Part shown: piece by piece, positions 1 through 6,882 of the stretch | Layout of the letters: each line of letters starts with the position of its first letter | How positions within the stretch are numbered: position 1 is the stretch's first letter | Source of the DNA: Pseudomonadota bacterium | Lineage (GTDB): Bacteria > Pseudomonadota > Gammaproteobacteria > Steroidobacterales > Woeseiaceae | Direction of reading: 5' to 3' | Assembly: GCA_022567775.1 (NCBI GenBank) | Contig: JADFGH010000031.1 | Coordinates: 1 to 11,228, forward strand | Length of the DNA stretch: 11,228 bases | Position numbers and translations under genes: made by a program | The notes under the pieces: generated by a model | Databases searched by the model: none | Told to the model about the DNA's origin: nothing | What the model saw: only the letters and a program-made list of their open reading frames with translations

Positions 1-650
1 ATCTCGATCCAGTCGCCGACACGGACCATATCCTGCGCGGTGAGTTGCACGCTGGCGACCAGTGACAGGATCGTGTCTTTGAACACCAGCAACAATATAG
101 CGGTCATCGCGCCGAATCCGCTGAGCAGCAGCAGTGGTGAGCGATCCAGAACTGTCGCAATGATCAGCACGCCGCCAAAAATCCACACGACGATTTGCAC
201 GAGTTGCACGAAACCCTTTAGCGGGCGCTCCTTCGCCATTGGCGACGCCGCGTAGATCGTGTTTGCCGCGCTTAGTATGGCAGTCAGCGCCAGCGTCAAC
301 ACCAACACGGTGTAGCCCATCGCGACATTGCGTATGAGCAGCACACCGCCTTCCGGCAGACCGGGGACGAACGGCACGCCAACGAATACGATCAGCGCCG
401 GCACAACCTGCACGAGACGGCCGAAGACGTTGTGCGTAACCAGCGCGTCGTCCCAGGTGGCGCTGGATCGCCTGGCGACCGCGCGCACGCTGCGGACCAG
501 GATTTGTTTGGCGATCAGATCGATAATGACCGCGCCCGCCAGCAGTGCCAGCAAGCCCGCAGCAGGCGGCAGAAGGGGGTGAATCGCGTTCATTTGCTCG
601 AACATATTCTGGGGATCCGAAGTTAAAGGCGCGGCAAGGGTATCACTCAC
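1..650 (-). CDS. MscS-family mechanosensitive channel, YbdG type (3' end cut by window edge)
   Basis: The reverse strand is open from a TGA at 660-662 to the window edge, giving 216 residues that lack the C-terminus. It reads as a small-conductance mechanosensitive channel of the YbdG/MscM branch, an inner-membrane pore that releases solutes on hypo-osmotic shock. Several hydrophobic segments are visible, at about residues 26-45, 80-95, 104-125, 147-165 and 168-190. They are followed by the family signature: a LSGFGAMTAILLLVFKDTIL pore-helix stretch, then VASVQL and MVRVGDWIE, which is where the beta domain begins. The GTG at 650 is chosen because GAGGG (657-661) lies 6 bases upstream. In-frame ATGs at 605 and 593 have poorer ribosome sites, and another GTG at 653 is too close to the GAGGG. 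It lies 107 bases downstream of the copper monooxygenase gene on the same strand, probably as a separate unit. The family call is firm; the exact paralogue is not. Confidence 0.9.
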   Translation of the reverse strand, partial: MSDTLAAPLTSDPQNMFEQMNAIHPLLPPAAGLLALLAGAVIIDLIAKQILVRSVRAVARRSSATWDDALVTHNVFGRLVQVVPALIVFVGVPFVPGLPEGGVLLIRNVAMGYTVLVLTLALTAILSAANTIYAASPMAKERPLKGFVQLVQIVVWIFGGVLIIATVLDRSPLLLLSGFGAMTAILLLVFKDTILSLVASVQLTAQDMVRVGDWIE

Positions 651-656
651 CACTCG

Positions 657-661
657 CCCTC
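657..661 (-). promoter_or_regulatory. Ribosome binding site deciding the GTG start of the channel gene
   Basis: On the minus strand GAGGG occurs 6 bases before the GTG at 650, immediately after the in-frame TGA stop. The later ATG codons at 605 and 593 have no comparable purine tract at the right distance, so the GTG is preferred. Confidence 0.5.
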
Positions 662-757
662 AGCCAATGAAGGCACAAGATCAGAGTACCTGCGCGGGCC
701 CGGATCATTGCCATGGAAGGCGGACACGAGGAGCGTCGCAAATATTCCCGACCCTTA

Positions 758-2107
758 TTAAGGTTTTCTACTTCCCTGTTGTTCTGCTTGCCGTTCGGCG
801 ACCAGCCTCTCGAAATCGTCCTGCTCGAGGTAGGTGACATCGACCCAGGCATGCGCCATTTCGTCGACCGTTCGATCACCCCAGCCAACCCACTGTTCGG
901 GATCAGGGTTGTTGGGATTTTCGATCGTGTTGTCGTGCCAGGCGGTAATCACGAGTGTCGTACCTTTCGGCAACAATGGCGCAACATGCTCGGCGTAAAC
1001 GTAATTGACATGCCAGTTCCACTGGAAGTTGTTGACGTGACTCAGGAGTTCCTGGCGGCCGTCGGGGTAGATCGCCGCCATCGACATCGCCTTGCCCCGC
1101 ATGTGCATGTGAGGCTGAAAATTCTCCAGCCGCGCCGGGGCCGGCAATACATGCATCTGCTGCGTCACGGCAATCTCACCGGGTGGAATATCGAGGTTTT
1201 GATTGCGGCTTGCATCCAGAAACCTCAACACCGTCCGATTCTTCGGCACATAGCCCTTTGGATAGAAATAGATGCCGAGCTCGACCTGGTTGTCTTTGAT
1301 CTCCTCGCCAACCGCGTGCATATGCACCTCCCAGTGAATCTTCGATCCCGGGAGCATTAATTTACCGGTGTCCGGCGGGAAGATTTCTCCAACCTTGCCG
1401 ACTGCCCATTCCATGAACAGTCCGGGGCCTTGCTGCGCATCGGTCGCACCGCTGGCCAGCCCGGTGATGCCTTCTTCATCCTGCTCGAGGAAGGTGAGCG
1501 TGTGATGAATAATCCTGCGGCCGTCCGGATAGGAAGGTTTGATCTCGATGGCACGCACCCACCGGGGCTCGGTGATGCCTGTCTCAACGACCGGCCGGAA
1601 CCATTTATCCATAGTACGGGCCGGGAGTGTGTACGGCTCCGACTTGATGATGAGATCCGGTTCTCCGAACTCCTCGGACAACTGCCAGCGGTTCGGATCC
1701 GGGAAATCGACGCGGGGCGGCAGATCGTTTCGATCGCCAAACGGTGTGCCGGCATCGACCCAGCGGACGATGGTATCGATTTCCTCGTCGCTCAGCCCCC
1801 TGTCGTTTTTGAATTCCTGGATCCCGATCGAGGTATCGATGTGCCAGGGCGGCATCACTCGCGACTCGACCTTGGCCTTAATCGCTTTTGCTTCCTTTAT
1901 TACATCCCGATATGTCAGCAACGACATCGGTGCCACCGAGTTCGGCTGATGACACGCCTGGCATTTCTCCTGGAAGATCGGCGCCACATGCTTTGCATAG
2001 GTAATCTCTTCTTCGCCCGACTGTGCACAGCCAGCCTGGCCCCAGAGAAGCAACACGGCCGGGCCGATGCTGTTCCATATCAGGCGAACCAATTTATGCC
2101 AGGTCAT
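758..2107 (-). CDS. Exported cytochrome c - copper type II monooxygenase fusion (PHM/DBM-like)
   Basis: This 449-residue protein starts with a Sec signal peptide (about 1-28, ending AGCA before QSG). A cytochrome c-like domain follows, with the haem-binding CQACH at residues 49-53 and MPPW at 85-88, a likely source of the axial Met. The rest matches the copper type II ascorbate-dependent monooxygenase fold. IHHTLTF gives His201/His202 and WEVHMH gives His262 or His264 for the first copper. HMHMRG gives His333/His335 and DEM gives Met417 for the second copper. In peptidylglycine and dopamine hydroxylases this pair of coppers hydroxylates a C-H bond using O2 and an electron donor. Here the fused haem is a plausible donor (inference). 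There is no cysteine after residue 52, so the disulfides of the animal enzymes are absent. ATG 2107 is chosen over ATG 2170 because it gives a clean signal peptide and lies 17 bases after the upstream stop, with GGAG/AGGG before it. The longer reading would overlap the neighbour. Substrate unknown. Confidence 0.88.
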   Translation of the reverse strand: MTWHKLVRLIWNSIGPAVLLLWGQAGCAQSGEEEITYAKHVAPIFQEKCQACHQPNSVAPMSLLTYRDVIKEAKAIKAKVESRVMPPWHIDTSIGIQEFKNDRGLSDEEIDTIVRWVDAGTPFGDRNDLPPRVDFPDPNRWQLSEEFGEPDLIIKSEPYTLPARTMDKWFRPVVETGITEPRWVRAIEIKPSYPDGRRIIHHTLTFLEQDEEGITGLASGATDAQQGPGLFMEWAVGKVGEIFPPDTGKLMLPGSKIHWEVHMHAVGEEIKDNQVELGIYFYPKGYVPKNRTVLRFLDASRNQNLDIPPGEIAVTQQMHVLPAPARLENFQPHMHMRGKAMSMAAIYPDGRQELLSHVNNFQWNWHVNYVYAEHVAPLLPKGTTLVITAWHDNTIENPNNPDPEQWVGWGDRTVDEMAHAWVDVTYLEQDDFERLVAERQAEQQGSRKP

Positions 2108-2124
2108 GACACCCTGCTCCGCTT

Positions 2125-2691
2125 TTACTGAATCACGCTGACGTGCACGAAGCCGTTCGTCCAGCAACATTGGGCGTGCCCGGCACCATCGATTCCGGAG
2201 GCATCGTTGGCGCGCACGCGCAAGACATACGATCCTGGCTCGCTGAAGGTGGCCAGCGTTTTCGCCTCGCCTCGCAGGGCATCGATCTGCCAGTCTTTGT
2301 TCAAGCTGCCCGGGACAAAGAAAGTCTCACCACGGATTTTCAGCGTCCAGACAAGTCGCTCGTAGCCGAATTCTGCGGGCACCGTCACTGCGAAAACGCC
2401 CCATTGCCGGCGCGGTTGAAACTGCGTTGGCTGCCCCTGGTTCGCGGGGCCTGGCTCGAAGAAGTTGTCCGGCCCGACCGGGATCTCCAGCACTTCCCCG
2501 AAGTTACGGTTGAAGTAGCCAAAGGAAAGACTGTATGTCCCGTCCGGATTTTGATACCAGCCTTCGAAGACCGGGGTAACGGTTTGACCCCTGGTGCTGG
2601 GTGGTGCCAGGGGAATTTGCGCGACACTTGTCAGTGAAACGCAAGCCATGGCAAGCAGGAATATTACCGCAGAGAAACGGTGTCCGGACAT
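2125..2691 (-). CDS. Exported protein of unknown function, partner of the cytochrome-monooxygenase
   Basis: This 188-residue protein begins with a clear signal peptide (about 1-24, hydrophobic IFLLAMACVSL, cleavage near SVA before Q25). The mature part has no transmembrane segment. It is rich in alternating hydrophobic and aromatic residues, including FEGWYQNPDGTYSLSFGYFN near the start and YVLRVRANDASG near the end, which suggests a beta-sandwich. A vicinal cysteine pair (Cys175-Cys176) sits close to the C-terminus after His172. I do not recognise a named family. ATG 2691 has AGGGGGG five bases upstream; a TTG one codon earlier is possible. It is the first gene of a two-gene unit, with 17 bases to the haem-copper monooxygenase, so a role as accessory, chaperone or substrate-binding partner is the simplest idea (inference only). 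Confidence 0.75.
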   Translation of the reverse strand: MSGHRFSAVIFLLAMACVSLTSVAQIPLAPPSTRGQTVTPVFEGWYQNPDGTYSLSFGYFNRNFGEVLEIPVGPDNFFEPGPANQGQPTQFQPRRQWGVFAVTVPAEFGYERLVWTLKIRGETFFVPGSLNKDWQIDALRGEAKTLATFSEPGSYVLRVRANDASGIDGAGHAQCCWTNGFVHVSVIQ

Positions 2692-2722
2692 CAAATCCCC
2701 CCTGGATTCTTGTTATGCGGCC

Positions 2723-2750
2723 ACGGTAGCACACTGTTTGTACCTGACAA
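2723..2750 (-). promoter_or_regulatory. Candidate sigma70 promoter for the exported protein/monooxygenase unit
   Basis: On the minus strand TTGTCA (2745-2750) is followed after 16 bases by TACCGT (2723-2728), preceded by TGC to form an extended -10. The predicted start of transcription, about 25 bases before the ATG at 2691, leaves room for the AGGGGGG ribosome site. The -35 match is 5 of 6 and the -10 hexamer is weak, so this rests on spacing and the TGn extension. Confidence 0.35.
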
Positions 2751-2942
2751 GCTGGCCTTGGCCTGGGCATCGCCGGCAACGGTTGCGCGAAAATCCGCGG
2801 TCTCGTCGAAGGCGCACTAGCCCCGATTCCGACCGGCTTTGCCGCGCCAGTCGCTGCTACTTGCCATAATTGTGACAGCAATCTCGGATATTCCTGCGCC
2901 TGAACAATATTCTCTTATTTTACAAAGCTTTAACATCAGAAG
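2751..2942. other. Rest of the divergent intergenic region (no gene seen)
   Basis: This stretch lies between the monooxygenase unit and the GGDEF/EAL gene. The first 110 bases are GC-rich, and the last 50 become AT-rich (ACAATATTCTCTTATTTTAC from about 2904) just before the regulator's first ATG. I could not find a well-spaced -35/-10 pair for the plus strand, no clear hairpin, and no credible small ORF. Confidence 0.4.
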
Positions 2943-5117
2943 ATGAAAATCTTCCGGTCCCGGGCAACTCCTGACAGGGACATGAGCGAGGCAGCGCACA
3001 TGAATCAGACTGCAGACGCTGCAGACAAGCCACTCGTTCTGGTAGCCGACGACGATGCGACTCATCGAAAGGTGCTTCAGGGCGTCCTGGAGAAGGCCGG
3101 ATTTCGCGTGGTCACCGCAGAGAACGGCAAGATCGCGCTGGAAGTGTTTTCCGAAATGCAGCCCGATGTCGTTCTCTGTGATGTTGAAATGCCGGAGCTT
3201 GACGGGTTTAAGGTCTGCGAAACCATCAGAGCCCGGGAAACAAACCGGGAAACTCCCGTATTCATCATCACTGGACGGGAGGACCAGGAGGCCGTCGAGC
3301 GCGCCTACAGTGTCGGTGCAACTGATTTTCTGAACAAGCCCATCGCCCTGGCGGTTCTTCCACATCGCATCCGTTATGTTCTGCGAACAAGCACATCCCT
3401 CAATGATCTGAGAGGTTTGATCCGTGCCGTTCCGGACCTGATCTTTGTCGTCAACGAAGACGGCGAAGTACAGGAAGGATTGAGCCGCGGGGATGCCACG
3501 CATACCCAGCAGATAAAGGCATTGTCGACGGCATCCAAGGTCAACTTCTACCCGTGTGAAAACGATGACGAGGCGAGAGCCTGCATCAAGCGCGCGCTGG
3601 AAACCGGTAAAACGCAGGTCTACGAACACGAGCTGGACGCCCTCGATATCCACCTCGAAACCCGGTTCGTGACACGTGACAGTAATTCCGTTCTGGCCAT
3701 CGTAAGAGACATTACGGAACGCAAGAATGCTGAGGCAAGAATTTTCAATCTCGCTTATTTTGACGAATTGACTGCGTTACCCAATCGTCAGCTTTTTGGC
3801 CAAAGCCTTGAGCAAACGATTGAGATGGCCGAACGTGACAATCAAAAATTCGCCATTCTGTTTGTTGACCTCGACCGGTTCAAACGTATCAACGATACGC
3901 TGGGCCATAGCATCGGAGACGAGTTGTTAAAGCAGGTTGCACGCCGGCTCGAGAGCTGCACCCGAGCCTCAGATTCAGTCTCTCGGTTTGATTCGGGCCA
4001 GGCTGACGGCATCCAGCTTGCGCGGCTTGGCGGAGATGAATTCGTGATCAAACTTTATGGGATCGAATCCGAGGATACGGTTTCGACAATTGCATCCCGC
4101 ATAATCTCGGTCCTGACACCGCCATTTAGCTGCGAAGGGCACCAGTTCGTTGTTACACCCAGCATCGGCATCGCTATGTATCCACAAGACGGCCTCAATG
4201 CTGAAGATCTGCTGATGAATGCGGATTCTGCAATGTATCGGGCTAAATTTGCCGGCCGCAACAACTACAAGTTCTACTCCGAGACCATGCGAACAAAATC
4301 GCTGCACCGGCTCGATCTTGAAAACGAAATTCGCAAAGCACTCGATAACGAACAATTCGAACTTCACTATCAGCCGAAGGCTGACGCGAAGACCTGGGAA
4401 TTAGTCGGCGCGGAGGCGCTGCTACGCTGGCACCACCCCGATCGCGGTGCCATCGCTCCGGACGACTTCATTCCGATTGCCGAGGAAACCGGGCTTATCG
4501 TGCCAATCGGTCAATGGGTCCTGCGCACGGCCTGCCTTCAGGTCAAAGCATGGTCCGCATTCCCGTTCGGCGACATTCCGGTTGCCGTCAACATCTCCAG
4601 CCATCAATTTCAGTCGGACAGCCTGGTTGACGATGTGCTTGGCGCCGCCCGCGATGCCGGCATTGACCCGAAATCGCTTGAACTCGAGATAACGGAAAGC
4701 GTGTTGCTGCAAGATGAAGCAAGTACGCTGGCAGCGCTGAACACTCTGAAGCGTGCCGGAATTGCATTGTCGGTAGACGATTTCGGGACAGGCTATTCGT
4801 CACTGAGTTACCTCAAGCGATTCCCAATCGATACACTCAAGATTGACCGGTCATTCGTAAAGGATCTTCATACCGACTCGGATGATGCGGCCATCTGCGC
4901 CGCAATACTTGCAATGGCGCAACAGCTTGGCCTGAACGTCGTCGCTGAGGGCGTCGAGACCAAGGAGCAGCTGGAGTTTTTACGCCTCCATGGATGCAAC
5001 CAGATCCAGGGATTCCTGTGCAGCAAGCCGTTATCGGCTGACCAGTTTGCCGTATTGCTGCGTGAGATCGCCAAGAAAGCCGCAAACGACGCGGACGCAA
5101 ACCAGGCCTCCGCCTGA
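2943..5117 (+). CDS. Response regulator with PAS, GGDEF and EAL domains (c-di-GMP turnover)
   Basis: This 724-residue cytoplasmic protein begins with a receiver domain (about 30-145) with the acidic pair Asp36-Asp38, phospho-acceptor Asp80 in LCDVEMP, Thr110 and Lys132. A PAS-like sensor region (about 150-262) follows, ending in IVRDITERK. The diguanylate cyclase domain carries an intact GGDEF at 363-367. The phosphodiesterase domain carries EAL at 491-493, VNIS, LEITES, DDFGTG (from 612), LKID, AEGVET and QGF, so both activities look possible. Phosphorylation by an unlinked histidine kinase would set c-di-GMP levels, usually affecting motility or biofilm. An RASD (341-344) that resembles an inhibitory site is separated from GGDEF by 18 residues instead of 5. 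The start is uncertain: ATG 2943 has AGAAG directly adjacent, while ATG 3000 has GAGG 8 bases upstream and would remove only a non-conserved leader. No kinase gene lies in the window. Confidence 0.95.
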   Translation: MKIFRSRATPDRDMSEAAHMNQTADAADKPLVLVADDDATHRKVLQGVLEKAGFRVVTAENGKIALEVFSEMQPDVVLCDVEMPELDGFKVCETIRARETNRETPVFIITGREDQEAVERAYSVGATDFLNKPIALAVLPHRIRYVLRTSTSLNDLRGLIRAVPDLIFVVNEDGEVQEGLSRGDATHTQQIKALSTASKVNFYPCENDDEARACIKRALETGKTQVYEHELDALDIHLETRFVTRDSNSVLAIVRDITERKNAEARIFNLAYFDELTALPNRQLFGQSLEQTIEMAERDNQKFAILFVDLDRFKRINDTLGHSIGDELLKQVARRLESCTRASDSVSRFDSGQADGIQLARLGGDEFVIKLYGIESEDTVSTIASRIISVLTPPFSCEGHQFVVTPSIGIAMYPQDGLNAEDLLMNADSAMYRAKFAGRNNYKFYSETMRTKSLHRLDLENEIRKALDNEQFELHYQPKADAKTWELVGAEALLRWHHPDRGAIAPDDFIPIAEETGLIVPIGQWVLRTACLQVKAWSAFPFGDIPVAVNISSHQFQSDSLVDDVLGAARDAGIDPKSLELEITESVLLQDEASTLAALNTLKRAGIALSVDDFGTGYSSLSYLKRFPIDTLKIDRSFVKDLHTDSDDAAICAAILAMAQQLGLNVVAEGVETKEQLEFLRLHGCNQIQGFLCSKPLSADQFAVLLREIAKKAANDADANQASA

Positions 5118-5125
5118 AGTTCCGC

Positions 5126-5131
5126 TAGAAT
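5126..5131 (+). promoter_or_regulatory. Possible -10 element (TAGAAT) before the ridA-like gene
   Basis: GCTAGAATCC lies 9 bases after the stop of the GGDEF/EAL gene, and the hexamer matches TATAAT at 5 of 6 positions. No good -35 is visible 16-18 bases upstream, inside the end of the preceding gene. If used, it gives the ridA-like gene its own transcript starting about 35 bases before its ATG. Confidence 0.25.
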
Positions 5132-5147
5132 CCGGGTCTGACCCGGA
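5131..5147. repeat. Perfect 7-bp stem inverted repeat TCCGGGT-CTG-ACCCGGA
   Basis: The 17-base palindrome TCCGGGTCTGACCCGGA can form a tight GC-rich hairpin with a 3-base loop in the gap between the GGDEF/EAL stop and the ridA-like start. It is followed by AAAAG rather than a run of T, so it is not a classical terminator. It could attenuate read-through, stabilise an mRNA end, or act as a leader hairpin just upstream of the ribosome site. Confidence 0.45.
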
Positions 5148-5159
5148 AAAGCCCGGGCG

Positions 5160-5164
5160 GGAGG
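5160..5164 (+). promoter_or_regulatory. Ribosome binding site deciding the start of the ridA-like gene
   Basis: GGAGG at 5160-5164 lies 7 bases before ATG 5172 but only 1 base before ATG 5166. The second ATG is therefore the likely start, which also gives a compact signal peptide (MKFLSTV...). Confidence 0.7.
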
Positions 5165-5171
5165 CATGATC

Positions 5172-5612
5172 ATGAAATTCTTGAGCACCGTTATTGTACT
5201 TTTGTTCGCGGCCAACGCCGGCGCACAGAATATCGAACGCATAAACCCTATGGGCATGACGCAGCCTTCTGCGTACAGTCACCTCGTGAAGGTCGACAAT
5301 CTATTGTTCATTGCCGGTCAGGTTGCTTTAGATGGCGATGGCAACATCATCGGTGAAGGAGACATGTCGGCACAGGTTCGCCAGGTGCTTGAGAATCTGA
5401 AAACCGTACTTGCGTCCGAGGATGCAGATTTCTCCAACGTCATCAAAGTCAATATTTTCACCACCGACATCGATAGATTCCTCGAGACCTCGGCGGTGCG
5501 CCGCGAGTATCTCGGGGATCATCCGCCAGCAAGTACGCTGGTGCAGATCGAACGGCTGGCGCGCCCGGTATTCCTCGTCGAAATCGAGGCGATTGCCATC
5601 GCACCTGAGTAA
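5172..5612 (+). CDS. Sec-exported RidA-family (YjgF/UK114) protein
   Basis: This 146-residue protein has a signal peptide (about 1-18, hydrophobic LSTVIVLLFAANAGA before Q19), then a full-length YjgF/UK114 domain. Recognisable parts are the LFIAGQV strand, the QVRQVLENLKTVLASEDADF helix and VIKVNIFTTDI. The C-terminal block is PPASTLVQIERL...VEIEAIAI. RidA-family trimers hydrolyse reactive enamines/imines made by PLP enzymes. The canonical catalytic Arg of E. coli RidA (in PARS) is Ser121 here (PAST), while the VEIEA glutamates are kept, so standard imine deaminase activity is doubtful. Export to the periplasm is also atypical for RidA. It lies 54 bases after the GGDEF/EAL gene, and a convergent cytochrome peroxidase gene ends 79 bases beyond. 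It could be a ligand-binding or other-subfamily Rid protein. Confidence 0.9.
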   Translation: MKFLSTVIVLLFAANAGAQNIERINPMGMTQPSAYSHLVKVDNLLFIAGQVALDGDGNIIGEGDMSAQVRQVLENLKTVLASEDADFSNVIKVNIFTTDIDRFLETSAVRREYLGDHPPASTLVQIERLARPVFLVEIEAIAIAPE

Positions 5613-5622
5613 CGCGAACTGC

Positions 5623-5658
5623 GCCGGATTTCGTTCCTGACAGTTCTGTCGATCCGGC
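5623..5658. terminator. Nested hairpin between convergent genes (candidate bidirectional terminator)
   Basis: GCCGGAT (5623-5629) pairs perfectly with ATCCGGC (5652-5658). Inside, GACAG-TT-CTGTC (5639-5650) forms a second small stem. It lies in the 78-base gap between the stops of the ridA-like gene and the peroxidase gene, where a two-way terminator is expected. No T-run follows on either strand, so intrinsic termination is not assured. Confidence 0.4.
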
Positions 5659-5690
5659 TCACGGTGGCCTGACCCCAGTGCCTCCTTTGT

Positions 5691-6878
5691 TTACGGAGAC
5701 GACTGCTGGTCGAGCACCGATTCATAACGCTGGTCAGTCAGCGCCGTGAGAAACGCCACGAGGGCCACAATATGGTTATCCGCCATAGGTTGCCCTTCAC
5801 GCAGCAATTCGAGGTCAATCGTCTCCGCCACTTCCGGCTCTCCCCATAGCTCCCCGGTTTCCGGATTAGTCTGGCTTTTCCGGTTGCTCAGGGTAAACCG
5901 GTTGTAGAAAAGAATGGCGGTGGCCAGATCCTGAAAAACACCGTTATGCATATACGGTCCGGTCACCGCAACATTACGCAAGCTCGGCACCCTGAACTTG
6001 CCGGCCAGGCCCGGATCGCCCACTTCTGGATTTTCAAGGAGGCCGAGATCGCGGTGGCTGACGTCTACGCCGTTCCTTGCCCGTACCTGCTTATTGGTTG
6101 GCACGCCGATGTTGTGATAGCGATGATTGCTGAAGATTTCACCGGGAGAAAACTCCCGCGTGTCGAGTAAATGACAGCTGCTGCAGTTGATGAGCTGAGA
6201 AAAGAAAAGCACACGTCCCAACTCCTCTTCAATTGTCAGCTCGTACTCACCACGCAGATAGCGGTCATATTTTGAATCGAAAGGCGCGAACAACGCCGTG
6301 CGCTCGAATGCCACAATGCTTTCGGTAAGCGCACGAAACGCCTTGTCTGAATCCAAAAAAATCGACTCACCGTAGTTCTTCCTGAAAGATTCTACGTAAG
6401 CGGGATTTTCGCGTACGCGATCGACCACTGCGGCAACATCGGGCATGGCCATTTCAAGCGGATTGACAAAGGGCGCGGCTGCCTGGTCGACCATCGTGGC
6501 AGCGCGGCCGTCGAGGAAATAGCCGCCGACATATTCATCCTTATCGTTCTTGTGAAAATCGGGAATCAGGAAAGCGTAGGTCGTACCGGGCGTGTTGCGA
6601 TCACCGAGCGACACTCCATCGTCACCGAGCGAAACCGCGCCTGAAACGCCATTGTCCCGGCTGTCAGAAAATGCCTGCCCCGGATCGTGACAGGATGCGC
6701 AGGACTGATTGCGATTGATGGAGAGATTGGTGTCGAAGAACAGCGCCCGTCCCAGGCCTGAAATTTCGTCCGAATGGGGGGCAGCTACGGCGCTGCCGCA
6801 TGTGATCAGCATGCCCAGGGAAAGCGCTGCTGTTGAGAATTGCGTGATGACAGAGCCCGTGTGTCCGGCGCTGGACAT
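5691..6878 (-). CDS. Diheme cytochrome c peroxidase / MauG-family protein, periplasmic
   Basis: This 395-residue protein has a signal peptide (about 1-33, ending AVAA before P34) and two c-type haem motifs, CASCH at 60-64 and CSSCH at 232-236, as in bacterial diheme peroxidases. Other family marks are GRALFFD, GDRNTPG, QAAAPFVNPLEMA, ELGRVLFF and the C-terminal FRVPSLRNVAVTGPYMHNG block. Met310 in that block is the likely axial ligand. Such proteins reduce H2O2 with electrons from small cytochromes, or, in the MauG branch, oxidise a partner protein. The usual FWDGR motif reads YFLDGR here, placing Leu122 where many relatives have the Trp between the haems. ATG 6878 is chosen over an upstream reading to 7049 because it yields the signal peptide, lies 4 bases after the amidohydrolase stop, and has GGAG 10 bases upstream. 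It is the last gene of the three-gene minus-strand run. Confidence 0.92.
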   Translation of the reverse strand: MSSAGHTGSVITQFSTAALSLGMLITCGSAVAAPHSDEISGLGRALFFDTNLSINRNQSCASCHDPGQAFSDSRDNGVSGAVSLGDDGVSLGDRNTPGTTYAFLIPDFHKNDKDEYVGGYFLDGRAATMVDQAAAPFVNPLEMAMPDVAAVVDRVRENPAYVESFRKNYGESIFLDSDKAFRALTESIVAFERTALFAPFDSKYDRYLRGEYELTIEEELGRVLFFSQLINCSSCHLLDTREFSPGEIFSNHRYHNIGVPTNKQVRARNGVDVSHRDLGLLENPEVGDPGLAGKFRVPSLRNVAVTGPYMHNGVFQDLATAILFYNRFTLSNRKSQTNPETGELWGEPEVAETIDLELLREGQPMADNHIVALVAFLTALTDQRYESVLDQQSSP

Positions 6879-6882
6879 GTTC

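Noticed and set aside
713..1360. 215-codon plus-strand frame, and a similar 233-codon one at 1430-2131
   Set aside because: Both are antisense to the copper ligand and haem regions of the monooxygenase and show no signal peptide, domain or good ribosome site.
2108..2170. Longer start of the monooxygenase at ATG 2170
   Set aside because: It would overlap the end of the upstream gene and place charged residues before the signal peptide; ATG 2107 gives a proper leader and a ribosome site.
2817..3653. 278-codon open frame on the minus strand opposite the response regulator
   Set aside because: It lies antisense to a receiver/PAS region with every conserved residue in place. The translation shows no family features, so it is a shadow of the codon bias.
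6597..6640. Short duplicated VSLGD segment in the peroxidase
   Set aside because: SLGDDG followed by SLGDRN fits the ordinary loop leading to the conserved GDRNTP block, so it probably is not a recent duplication.
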